Shown here piece after piece: positions 49,191 to 60,945 of a stretch of 64,000 nt of DNA (positions are counted from its first letter, which is position 1; each line of letters starts with the position of its first letter). The notes under the pieces are model-generated. The model was not told where the DNA came from. It did not search any database and was given only the letters and a program-made list of their open reading frames with translations. The translations under genes and the position numbers were made by a program. The DNA is taken from the NCBI GenBank assembly GCA_007844125.1, contig CM017563.1:35649421-35713420 (forward strand), read 5' to 3'. Origin of the DNA: Sinonovacula constricta (lineage: Eukaryota > Mollusca > Bivalvia > Cardiida > Solecurtidae).

Positions 49191-50134
49191 TTCCTTAACA
49201 TCACATTTTTTCAAATGTATGCAGTCTTCGACAAAACCCGGTAGACCGTGGCCCGTGTCCGTCAAAATCTCAGTCGGTCTACCAGAATATTCAGCCATAT
49301 TATTTGAAAATTCCGAACATTTATAAATAAGAGAATAAAAGCATGATTGCCAAAACTAGTTCTTTCTCTGTTTCAAAAAGCAAAAGTCATACAGGTCTAG
49401 TAAATTTTGGTCTCGGCTTGTAGATATTGCACACTTAGTAGAAGGCCTAGTGTCTGTAAATTTATTTCGTGAAAACTGTGAATTTGATACATTTAGTATA
49501 TTTAGTGGTATAAAATTCGTTTGTGGGCTTTGGTTGTTTTTTTTATGTTTATAGCAAGCTAGCACGTTAAAAGCTGCCCTAGCTTAAATATGTATAAGTA
49601 GATCTATGGATAAGTAGATCTTTATTATATCCCGTATATAAGCTATATTTAATATAAATTCGTATTTTGTACAAAGTATAGATTGTAGTCGGTGTTATTA
49701 TTGACAAAATTATAAAAAAAAAAATTACCATGAGAATATGAAAAATAATGAGGAATTATGAACTGCAATTATATCTTATAATTATTCGTACAGATTATAT
49801 GATGTTAGATCAACTGAACGACAAGTATTGATATATTCAAAACTTTCTTTACTACTAAATCGTTTCTTAGATAAGCTTCGCGAATAACAGACGTCACAAA
49901 TTGTTATTTCTTCTTAGAATATTTTGTTATTCTTAATAAAATATTAAATACTATAATTTTTATCTTAGGCAATCTTATGTTAACACCATCTGCAAACAGA
50001 TTCGTCGGTTTAGTAATTTGGTGCTTTGTCTGAAGCATGTGCCCTGGTATGGAAATAAGAACAAATTATGTCAGTGTTTTTAAATAACATCTTGTAATGT
50101 TGCTTTTCTTTAAAAAAAATATATATATAAGAAA
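49191..50134. other. AT-rich DNA, no gene seen
   Basis: Nothing supported. GTCGGTCTACC near 49270 is too short to assign to the X/Y family. Confidence 0.5.
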
Positions 50135-50455
50135 AAGTCCTATGAACATATACAAAAATTGAAAAGACGCGGGACCAAGTTATTCACATGCACACCAAAT
50201 GTAAAAGGGAGAACAAATCTGTGATGAGTTATTTAACAATAAAGGCAAACCCGACAGTTACCGCCTTGGAACGGTCAGTCGGCAATATGGACCGACTGGG
50301 GTGCTTAAACTGGTTTTGCAGAGCTCTAACTTCGCACTTCCTGATAGGTTTCCTAAATGCAAGCAATTTAAAAAAATACATCTATCCGAATCAAAAATGT
50401 CCAAGCGCTGACGTTTTCCTTGATATGTTATGACGAAAGTAACATCGAATTGTTT
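50135..50455 (+). repeat. Short interspersed element Y6 (near full length)
   Basis: AGTCCTATGAACATATAC, GGACCAAGTTATTCACATGC, ACAAATCTGTGATGAG, GGCAAACCCGACAGTTACCG, CGGTCAGTCGGCAATATGGA, CCGACTGGGGTGCTTAAAC, AGAGCTCTAACTTCGCACTT, TGTCCAAGCGCTGACG, then TTTCCTTGATATGTTATGAC and GAAAGTAACATCGA, which also ends Y3. The hairpin stem is perfect. The 81-codon frame here is repeat-derived. Confidence 0.92.
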
Positions 50456-51429
50456 TACACAGTAGCAGTTTACAGTAAATTCTGGTATTTTAAAACGAAA
50501 TATGTTTAATCTAATTCTGATGCCGTTTGGGTTAAAACAGATCGATTAAAAAGTCACAGAACATGTATTCTGAGAAATTTAATTTAGTCTTAACTTTACT
50601 TAATGTTAACTTTATAGCAATACAGTCGATAAGCAAACTACATCAGTGTCAATATCTGTATGCGATATCGCACATTATTATTTATTTAATATTTAAAATA
50701 GTACGGTATATTAGCTACATAGCTGGGGGTATTGTAGGTCGCCTAAATAATCATTTAAAGTCATAAGTGGGTTGCAAGAGAGAGGCTATGTCTACACAAA
50801 GCAAGACCTATGCAGCAATAGTGATATAGATGTTAGATTTATTGGACTTTTGCATATTTCTGGAAGTTATGGAATTGTTCTTGTTGACATACGTCCAAAT
50901 CTATGTTAGTATTTGAATTCAAAGAAACTATCTTGTTTTCGTTCAACTTCACTAGCACATTTATGAATCAAAAATATAACCAAAGAATACAAACAGACGA
51001 ACATGAAAAGTAGAAATAACTGTGGTTTAATTATTCACATCATATTTTAGGAAGTGTTAATTATTTACCTGCCAATGATTAGTTGTTTATTGGCTATCTG
51101 TCGCATATTAAAGAGAATTCCCCTCTTTACATCGTGTGTCATACATTTTAAATAAAATCCGTCATTTGGACCGACAATATTAAATAATAACTATATTGTT
51201 TTGCACCTGCTTTTACCTTCTTTCCCATTGTTCATAATCAATACAAGAAATTAAACGATCAACACTTAATATAACAACTTTGCAAAATCCTTATGAGGAA
51301 TATACGTACGAAATAGAATTCTTTATTGCACTCATTTATTTCATCTCTATGTCCTTTTGCTATGTTCTTTCCCGCAAAAGTTTATTCTCATTTACTTAAG
51401 TAAACCTTTGTAATATACTCCAAAAAAAC
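50456..51429. other. AT-rich DNA, no gene seen
   Basis: No feature supported. Confidence 0.5.
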
Positions 51430-51700
51430 GGCCGCAATAGCACAAGTGGTAGAGCGTCGGCTTGCAAATCGGGAGGTCGTGGGTTCAAACCCCGGTCTGG
51501 TCAAAACGAAGACTTTAAAGTTGGTAGTGGTGGCTTCCCTCCTTACGTTCGGGGCTAAGGAGGCTGCATTACGTCTGCCTCGTCGGTGTCAGTATAATGG
51601 AACGGCCGGGTTCAGTCCCTGGGCACCACATAAGTGCCCCTGTGCTATAAGGTAGAAATGTCGCTGCACAGTATCGGCAAATCCCACCCCATTCCTTTTC
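51430..51700 (+). repeat. tRNA-derived SINE, family Z (Z3)
   Basis: GGCCGCAATAGCACAAGTGG (A box TAGCACAAGTGG), B box GGTTCAAACCCC at 51482, body AAGACTTTAAAGTTGGTAGT, CTCGTCGGTGTCAGTATAAT, second B-box-like GGTTCAGTCCCTGG, hairpin GGGCACCACATAAGTGCCCC, and tail GCTGCACAGTATCGGCAAAT. It is preceded by a run of A. The best-preserved promoter boxes of the three Z copies are here. Confidence 0.95.
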
Positions 51701-53099
51701 TCTTCATGCACAGGTAATCCCCAGAGGCGGTACGTGTAGAATAGTAAAACAATTAACGCAAAATAATAACAAATGATAATATATAAATATTGCAATATTT
51801 AAATTTAGTGGAAAATAAACTCTAACACAAACAATTTTCAATTGATGTTTTACACACAAAAAAAGCAGCGGTAATATCGGCTGCAAAGAGATTCAACTGG
51901 TCCAAATATCGCTTACATCAAACTTTTGTTCTCAATATGAACTGCCAGTTCAGTAAATTTAGCCCACATTACCAGCGGTTAATATAGATGGATAGATTGA
52001 CCTGTTGCCATATAGTTTTTTGTCATTCCATGAACAGATTAAGAAAAAGTCAACAAAATTGTCGATGCTATAGTCATGTAAAAGACGGTATGACGTCACA
52101 AACAGGATTTTTTTAAAGAACAGCAACTATGACAAAAAGGAATTTTCGTAAAACGGATACAAATGATATCAATATTACCTTGACCACGTGCCACAGATTG
52201 TGATGAACATTTCATTATTTCAACAAAGATATTAAAAATCGAATGTATACTTGTATATATATATATTGCTTTTTTTCGATAGCGTCCCTGGCGAAGGCGT
52301 AATTAATATGTAAGCCGTTTTTAAGTAAAAGACGGACGTTTCTGAAGGCATTTATAACGTGCAACGTTGCAAAAACGGCAAGTAGTTTCAATTGAGGACA
52401 GACAATGGCTGAGAAAGATTGTAGAAATGTTTGTTCTATTGAAATTAAACTTACAAGACTTAATTAAAAAGATTGCACTTAATATACTGTAAAAGTACAA
52501 TAGCAAATTAAATCATTGTTATGATTGTATTTGTACATCCCTATTTTAAATCTACATTTGTAATCAAACAGGAACTTGTTTGAAACAAACCCTTATACAT
52601 GCAATGGTTTATGCAACCAATAAATATATATAAACGTGACTTGTCTTGGGAAAAAGACAAAAACACAAGACAAGTCATAAAAGTGCCCATTGCTGTATTA
52701 CATTCTTCGAAGACACTCCTAACATAATGAATACAATAGACCAGTGAGAAAAAATATACAACATAAACACACATATGTTGCTTTCAAAAGCTCGATCATT
52801 ACAGTTATACATGTTATAGAACAACTTTGGGTCTTCAGAAGTTGAACAGTTTGCTTTTGTGCTTGCAAACACAATGGTTTTGGATCAAATATAAAATGAA
52901 TAATCTTGCAGTTAGTATAAACTATATATCACATAACATATTTTGATACAGAATCAATTAAAACAGATCCTGAGTGAGAAAAAAAATCTGCTATCAGTCC
53001 TGATCATTAGTATTTGCCTTTTGAAAATAAAGTTATTGCCAAGCCGTTCAAGATGAAATATTCAACTGCCGCTTGTCTACAATTATGGAGTACTTGTCT
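51701..53099. other. AT-rich DNA, no gene seen
   Basis: No feature supported. Minus-strand frames at 52321-52872 overlap each other and have no motif. Confidence 0.5.
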
Positions 53100-53275
53100 A
53101 TTATAAAACTCATAAATTCATATATTTTTTCTGGCATTGAAACGCCATCACCAAATAAAATCAGACGGTTGTTAAAAATCTTATCCGAACTTAAAAATTG
53201 GAATAACATTTTGTTGTATGTACTATTGTCTGCTAATGCTTTTAGGCCTGTTGTTTTGTGACCAAATATGTACAA
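53048..53275 (-). pseudogene. Candidate decayed frame in block c of B2
   Basis: A 75-codon minus-strand frame without an ATG at its head, containing LSSDKIFNNRLILFGDGVSM and ending QLNISS. B1 has NKRLVLFDDGVSIS at the same place, but in a different frame from its flanks. B3 retains a distant SEKIF. The differences between B1 and B2 over 15 codons are spread over codon positions (about 3, 2 and 4), so protein constraint is not shown. No family recognised. Confidence 0.25.
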
Positions 53276-55575
53276 GAACTTTATGTATTAAGCAGGCATT
53301 TCGTAAACATTATTGCCTTGATGTTAAAGTGTATTAAGCCAAAAAGTTGGCAATACAAGACAACCGCAATGTATACATTCTGTTCATACGAACTTCCAGA
53401 AAAAAATGTACAAATTAATATAAGTATTACAATACGTATTGAATAAAAAAAATCTTGCAGGTGTCATGTCTTATTTGAAAATAATTTGGGTCATTAGTGT
53501 TTTCTTTCAAAAATATCAAGAAGATAGAGAATTCGTAATGGCATGAGGATATCAAAACTTTCAGTAAGACAATGTTTTAAAAGTCAGCGAAAATAAAGGT
53601 AGCATTTGCAATCGATCTCCATATGCAAAATATATTAAGCAAAACGAGTAAATAAAACAAACGTGCATTTTTATCATCTTTATCGTACATATGGGTAAAA
53701 AAGAAGGTAATTGGATTGCATAGAGTATTTAAGAACTAAGCTCATACTTATGGGCGCATATGCTTTGATTTTAATTTGATAATCTGATAAAAACAAGAAG
53801 GATTCATTTACAAACTGCCTTTCTGAAGGGATCAGCGATCACATTTTCTCGACGTTGGCGCTTGAAAGTGAGCAATATCAATATTGAGCTGTTCATGAAA
53901 TATTTAGACTGACTTGTCAGGGCACAGTAAATATCGACCTACCCTATTATATCACATGTTACTCTCTGTTTTCTCTCGGGCTATAGAACTATCAAGAAGA
54001 GAACAAAGAACATATGCGAGGGTGATGATGATATATTAGAATGATAAGAGGATAAGTTCGGCGATGATAATGTGAAGGCAAATCTACGCACAGATAGAAA
54101 ACTAGACATATAGAAGAAACAAACACACACAAAAACAACGGGATCCAAAATGTCTGATAGATATAACTGATTGAAATGGCAAAACAAACGACGAGACAAG
54201 CGGTCTGACAGATAAAAAATGATGACTAGTCAAAATGCCTCACTGGCAAACGCATAGACGGTCAAGTAAAGAGACGAAATTGATGGAAGATAATAAATTT
54301 GAAAGGAATGCCACTTTTAACCTTATATCAACTTTCAAATTGCATGTTAGTACTTTGGACGCCGTGTTTGAGTTAGATACATATTAAAATGAAATAATTT
54401 GTACATTTAGAACAACAGAGTATATAAATTAGTCTGCACTTTTAAATCTGTGTAAACATAATAGATTAAACACAAGCTTTGCCGTCTTTAATGTGTTATC
54501 ACTAGGCAGTGTACATTTATGTAATGACAGATTTCACAGCATCTTAAATGTACTGATCAAACACATGCATATGTATATATAAAATCACATATGTACACAG
54601 GACTAAATGTCGCTTTAATGACGTACATGCATATGAACACTTTCTTTAATTAAACCGAATGGTGCTTATAAAACATGTTTGTTCGATTCCCGAATGTATG
54701 CATATCGAGATATCTATCATCTAGTAAACGTAACATGATAGTTTCGAATAATTTGTTTAAATTGGTCATGCGAGACTTTTAATGCTTTTAGTGTTGTGTG
54801 TTCTTCTTGTTAGTGTTGTTGTTTGTGAAGTGGTTTCATTTTATTTAATTCTCATTTGATAATAGTATGAATTGTAAGTTGTTTTGCCGGCATTTAAACA
54901 CATGTTTAGTACACACACACAAAACTGATATGTCTGTTTTCCTACCTTTGTGTCAGATTCGTGTAAACGACGATTATTGTCTGCTTTGCTAATTCTGCTA
55001 CGGCTCAGTGATTCACGATTTTCTGCTAAGCAATCAATGAAATGGATAAACAAGCTGTAGTGTCAAGGTGAAGTGAAACCAAATGGCCGTTATGGATTCC
55101 AGTACCAGCTTTAGCTTAAATTACACTGACCTTTCTACGTGCTTTTTAATGATTTCTATGTTCTCTGAGGATAATGATTTTATCTTTGGGTGGGTATGCA
55201 TTTGAAACAAATGCGAAACAAATATATAAATCCATTAAACAGGAGTCTCATCTAGAATGAACATTTTAACTTTGTTTACCCATATAAGAGGACTTTTAAT
55301 TTCTAGGTACTTAAAATTTGATTTCTACAAAAATATTGTTAATAAAAGAGAGTATTTTGCATTGAGTATAATGGGAAGCAACGTCATGAAATAAAAATAG
55401 CTTTAAGCTTTGCTATATATACATACCTTTTTACTCTTATCTATGTTTTGGATTATAAGGTACAATTGTACACTGAATCTACAACTATCTTTACAAGTAT
55501 TCGTAAATATCATACGTAGCTTCAGGCATGCTAAGTTTAGTATAGATGTTTCAAAAATATTTATTTTTTACCAGG

Positions 55576-55960
55576 CGTAAACTGTTGGGCTTGCTCTTTT
55601 GTCAAATGTCTCATTATACAGACTAGTTCTTAATTTTACATTTGGCTTGCATATGAATACCTTTGTCCTGTGCCTTTTCAAATTTTGGTATATTCTGCAA
55701 TGCTCATAGGACTTTGTCATATATTCTTAATCATAACAATGTTACTTGTGCATTGTGGCGTTCGTAAAAATCTCCCCGTGTATGTAATCTATTTTGTCAA
55801 TTAATTCATCCTATAATGATTGTTACGTGTATTTTCTTCGATGGACATTCAATTGTGGTTCCGCAATTCTATCCTCACGTGATCAGGATGCTACAACCAT
55901 TTATTTTCTCTGATCATTTTTTCCTGATTCAAAAAGTTCATTTAAGTGACAATCAACAGT
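55576..55960 (-). repeat. Element Y2 plus duplicated flank E2
   Basis: Partial Y element (TTTGGCTTGCATATGAATAC, ending GCTCATAGGAC) with a right flank matching E1 at 24447-24700. The hairpin end is missing on the left. It lies 31.3 kb from E1 in the same orientation. Confidence 0.85.
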
Positions 55961-55996
55961 TTTTGTGTAGTTCTTCTAATCGAAATAATACCCCCT

Positions 55997-56001
<5 letters not shown>

Positions 56002-56083
<82 letters not shown>
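56002..56083. repeat. CT microsatellite, about 41 units
   Basis: Uninterrupted CT repeat. It accounts for the window's longest frame (55816-56214, 132 codons, mostly Ser-Leu), which is therefore not a gene. Confidence 0.99.
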
Positions 56084-56086
<3 letters not shown>

Positions 56087-56104
56087 TTCAAACACTATGT
56101 GGAT

Positions 56105-56445
56105 ATTATTTTTCAATGACATCACTACTTTCGTCAAAACTTATTAAAGAAAACGTAAGCGCTTGGACATTATTTATTCAAGAGATCTGTTTTCTTTTCA
56201 TAGCTCGCATTTGAGAAACCCATCAGGAAGTGCGAGGAAATAGCTCTGTAAAACCGGTTTAGGCATCCCAGTCGGTCCATATTTCCGATTGACCGTTCCA
56301 ATGCGGTAAATGTCGGGTTGGCTCTATTCTTTAAATGACTCATAATAGATTTGTTCTTTAATTTACACTTGGCATGCATGTGAATACCTTTATCTTGTAC
56401 CTTTTCAAATTTTGGTATATATTGCAATGCTTATAGGACTTTGTC
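56105..56445 (-). repeat. Short interspersed element Y3 (near full length)
   Basis: Reverse copy of Y6. It runs from TGACATCACTACTTTCGTCA through AAGCGCTTGGACATT, CATCAGGAAGTGCGAGG, CCCAGTCGGTCC..TTCCGATTGACCG, CGGTAAATGTCGGGTTGG, CTTGGCATGCATGTGAATAC to GCTTATAGGACTT. One stem base has changed C to T but a G:T pair keeps the hairpin. Confidence 0.92.
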
Positions 56446-57160
56446 AAAAATGCCTATCATATAAGCTTCGTAAAGATTAGATTACCAATTGTGTTGTTTG
56501 CCGATCAAAAAATAAAAATGGTTTATCCGCAAAAAATGTCAAATTAAATGCAGCAGTTTACTTGTTATGGGTTACATATATGTTTAAGCCTTTGCTTTAA
56601 AAAGACAATGAGCCAAATGCTGATCGATCGTCTCACTCGCAACATGGTTTGATATTATAATGTTTACTTTCCACACAACAGACAAAACTTTTAAGTCATT
56701 ATTTTGTCAGAATTTTTCAAGTTATGCAATCTGAAATGTTTTTTCATTATACTAAAGAAAATGTTTAAAGATCTTTGGACAATACGTTTAATATTTTGGG
56801 AACAGTTTTTTTTCCGAAAAAACAAACTGAGAACAAAACATATATAACATGCTTTCTGTGGGTTTCTTTCTGAGAGAAACTATGGTAATAGTTGATATTT
56901 TTATTCAATCTGCAATATGCGTTCTGTCTATGGAAATATCCATATTTCTATGTTCTTTGAACTTTTATCAAACGTTTTGAAGTATCCGCTGATTTGCAGG
57001 GAAAGGTACAGACGCGAGATTAGATTACTTTTTTTTAATGCATTGTAAATCTTTACCAGACGGTGATACCGATTTGGACTGTGAGCTGTCTGATTCTTGC
57101 TAAAATCAGTATAGTTCCCAATATAAAAGGATGAAAGTGTAAGGATCTCTACTATCACTC

Positions 57161-58299
57161 AGACATTCACTGTCAGGTTTTGAATGAACCAAAGTGCAAA
57201 TGTACAGACGTGTTGTCAGAAACCCACTTACGGACTTGGCATGTCAGTTTTACAAACAAAAATATGTACTGAACTTGTCGTATGCATTTATTGCGCAAGA
57301 AATGCGTTTTACAAATGAGTCTGGTTAAAAGGTAGATATACATGTCCTTAAAGTTAAAGTTAATGGTTTGTTCACATGATTAAGTTGTGCATATTAATTA
57401 CAGGACGAATATCTTCTCTTTTTGTATTAATATATGCCTTCTGTTCCTGTTTTAATAAGAAGTTAATATTGATTATTGACCGGAACAGAAATGCACTTTG
57501 GAAGGTTACAAAAGTCGTTAACTTTAGTATTTGATTTATGTGGAGTTAAACTTGCCTCTTATCATTTGTGATTCCGTTATATGCATCACTTTCAAAAGTG
57601 AATAAAGTGGTTTTAGGCTACGTCCGGAACGTTTATAGTTGTCATCTGGTGATGCTGCAATGGCATTTGCCTCTTACCACTTTTCCTCGGAATTTCGGGA
57701 CAAAACCCGAAGAATCAAGAGACGACAAAGCGAACATTAAAATATCCCTAAATATTAACTCCCACGTGATCAGCGATTGACCATTCAAAACGCTGGGAAT
57801 TCATAGGATATATAATAATCTTCGATGTGTGATAAAGAATCTGTCATGACGTCGAAAAAAAAATTCTAAATGTTACACAAGTATGGACTGGATTTATATG
57901 GGTTGTATGGATTTTTATGTATTTTATATTAAAAGTGTCATAAAATAAATAAAATTGTATACAATAAAACAATGTGTGGACACTGTGTACTAAACTTTAA
58001 CTTAAAAAAAATATTTCTGGTTTGGTTTCATATACAATTTTTAGTAGGCATTAGTGTTCACCTGTAAAAATTGCCCACATATTCCATACAAATGCGTTAT
58101 AATCGACCTCATGAACAGAAATCTCTGCAAAGGGATTTCGAAAGTGGTTTCGAAAATAATCATATATGGAAAAGAATGATGTTCAAATGGTTTATTGTTC
58201 AACTGTTCTGAAAAGAAGCTGATCTTTTATAGTAATATTCAAAAGTTTCTCCAAACAGAATACAAAAGGATACAGGAATAGGTATACAGAAAATAGACA
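57161..58299. other. AT-rich DNA, no gene seen
   Basis: No feature supported. The 70-codon frame at 57568-57780 has no recognisable motif. Confidence 0.5.
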
Positions 58300-58495
58300 T
58301 GGCCTTTTGAAAATTTCCGCGTATATAAAAAATTAACCACCATGTCTAGACAAAGGTACACAGTCAATGTTAATGCTAAAGGGACAAAAAATACTAGTCA
58401 GAGGCATAATGCACAACAAGAAAAAACAGTTATCGCTTTTATTCAGCAAAAGGACAGCCTAGGGATCTTAAACCTAGTTTACAGATCACAGAAGC
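58300..58495 (+). repeat. Short interspersed element X7 (decayed)
   Basis: GGCCTTTTGAAAATTTCCGC, CACCATGTCTAGACAAAGGT, GTTATCGCTTTTATTCAGCA, AAAAGGACAGCCTAGGGATC, TTAAACCTAGTTTACAGATC: the family X order with many changes. It appears to be the oldest X copy. Confidence 0.7.
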
Positions 58496-59374
58496 TTTTA
58501 AAATAGCGAAATATTTCAATTGTGTTATTGAACAGAAAGGTTTTAAAATAATCACAAAAACCCCCAAAATAATTTAGGTACTTAATGGTATTGAGAAAGA
58601 TCTTCTCCGATGTGAAAATTGAAGATTTTGTTTTAAGAAAGTGTTTTGAACTACATTTGTGTGCAGATATTAATTCCATTAGTATTTTAATTGAATCAAA
58701 AATGGTAAACTAAAGACAGTTCGTCCCGAGAAAAGTGTTTTGTTGTCAAATAACAACTAATTAGCGTGTCAGAGTTCCAACTGATTCGACCTTTCTGATA
58801 CCAACATCTGGAAAACAAAACTGTGAAGGCATTTTTGACGTAAAGTAAACTCTACTCGTAAATAATATTAAAATATATTAAATTATATAAAATAATTGAA
58901 ATAGATTTTAAAATATACATAATACTAAAGAATAAATATGTAATAGTATGTACTGAATATGAAAATAGTTTAAAGGGAAATAAGTAAATTAGATTTACAT
59001 TGTGTTTTAAATTGGTTAAAACTAGTAAAAAGTTATATCGAACTTGATGTAGATGAGTACGAAGTATGCATTCATGAATTTATATGCTTTAGTTTTACAT
59101 AGATTAAGAGTCAGAAAGGCACAAAGAATTTATTTATAAAGATCATGATTAACCTGATCAGACGTTCCCTTCAAATGTGGGTGCTAAACATTGCGATATA
59201 TCAGTCCTGATCTGTTCATGAAAAATTTATACCACGATTTCAGACACAGTAAATATCGACCTTACCACATATTGTTACGTATTTACTTAGGCTAAAATAT
59301 CACGAGGATCTCAGAAACGGTGGTGGTAAAAATATTTAAAGGAAAGAAAATGGGTAGATGATATAGTGACTGGA

Positions 59375-59720
59375 ATTTTAACCGACATTTAAAGAGACAA
59401 ACAGACATTTGGACATTCAGACTGACTTACTTGCTGATAAAACGTTCAAAGACTAAAAACTGACTGACTGATTTATTGACTGACTGGATGACTAACTGAA
59501 TTAAGGACTGAATTATTATTTACCTGACTGACTAGCTACTCGACAGATTTATCGATTTACTGATTGTTTGATTGGTTGATTGACTAAATGATTAACAAAA
59601 ATGGCAATTTGTCTGAGTGATGGAAACCCTCACTGTGACTGACGGACGGACTTAAAGAACTGATTTACAGACACACAGATACATAGACAAACAAAAACTG
59701 ACAAAATGACTGACTATAAG
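59375..59720. repeat. Degenerate GACT/GATT tetranucleotide tract
   Basis: Repeated words GACTGACTGACTG, TTGATTGACT, GACTGACGGACGG and ACTGACTATAAG. It looks like an old, much-mutated tetranucleotide microsatellite between blocks d and e of B3, not seen in B2. Confidence 0.75.
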
Positions 59721-60889
59721 TGAATACATTAGGTAGAATCAGGATTTGAAGTATGTAATAAAAAGTAAAGTTGCATGTGGAATCTTTTGAAATTTTCTCA
59801 AACGAGTTGTCCAGACTTCTATTGATATTTCAAACCGTTAATATTTATGATGGCTCTTAGGTTATGCACCTTTATTCAATACGTTAGTCCGGAGGTCGAT
59901 CTGTACACAAGATTATAAAATAATAAAATAAAGGGATTTTAATAAACAGTCACTGTCAGTGGTCTGTACAGAAGAAGGTTCCAATTTGTAATATATCATC
60001 TAGACAAAGCAGACGGCTATGTTGTTTCTAATACAACTTCATAATGAATATTAATTCAATATTATCGTACATCAAATATACGGAATTTCGGTATTGCTTG
60101 TAAATGCATCGAATGATTTGCGATTTATTTTAAGTGTCATCTCAGATAGAAGTTGTTTTTATTTTGCACGTCTTTTGTAGTTAAAGACCCATAGTAAGTT
60201 AGTAATTCCTGGCTTTTTCTATCATTTTAATTTAGTTTCGCACTGTATTAATAATATAATTGTATGTAAAATTGTTCAAGCAAATAAAAGTCCCATGAAA
60301 GCTTTGCGTGAAATGTAATATAGAGCATTGGTTGGCAAAGTTGTATTTTATACATAACAATGCGTGACCATTTTAATGCAGTTTCTTTATTTAAGTCTGT
60401 TTAACCCTTTGCCATGCACATGTGTTTCATTATGTCTTCTTAACGCTTATGTTATATATACCTTTACATATTCCGTATACATAATCTAGAACATATGTCG
60501 CCATGGTAAACATGTTGATGCTTTGTTAGCATATTGGATTAAATATCATATACAAGCTTTGTCGTTATTTATTTAAATCTCTTATCGTCAGCCATATACT
60601 TTTTACGTTGTAAGTTTTCGCAGGATCTGTAATATACTGATCATACATATGTACTTGTACAGGCAAAAGGACATTTTTATTTATCCAATGTTGCTAACAC
60701 AATATGTTTATTCGAATCCTATTCTACATGAATCTTGAAAACATTGCTTTGCTTTATAATGTTTACTGGGATGTTACACGTGTTTATAATCGTTATCTTA
60801 ATGTTGTTTTCGTGTGTATGTTATACATGGGTTTTGAGTTTTGGCGTCGCCGCTGTAGTTATTTGTATTGTAGATGCTTCTATTGATGT

Positions 60890-60945
60890 TTCTACTATTG
60901 TTGTTGTCCTTGTTGTTGTTGCTTTTGTTGTTGTTGCTAATAATC
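60890..60945. repeat. Interrupted GTT tract
   Basis: TTGTTGTTGTCCTTGTTGTTGTTGC-type repeat. It gives the Val/Leu-rich false frames at 60735-61062. Confidence 0.9.

Larger units (their letters stand above)
53100..57160 (-). repeat. Duplicated segment B2
   Basis: Middle copy. Blocks in order: c (53100-53260, shared with B1 and weakly B3), d (53860-53960: CTGTTCATGAAATATTTA, CACAGTAAATATCGACCTAC; B3 at 59205), e (54460-54720: ACAAGCTTTGCCGTCTTTA, TACTGATCAAACACATGC; B3 at 60550), b (54869-55110), a (56930-57160: TTCTTTGAACTTTTATCAAA, GTAAATCTTTACCAGACG; B3 at 62130). The collinear order over 4 kb excludes a single short transposon. Strand refers to the candidate frame. Confidence 0.85.

Noticed and set aside
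55816..56214. Longest frame in the window, 132 codons
   Set aside because: Its middle is a CT microsatellite encoding Ser-Leu repeats, and the flanks show no motif.
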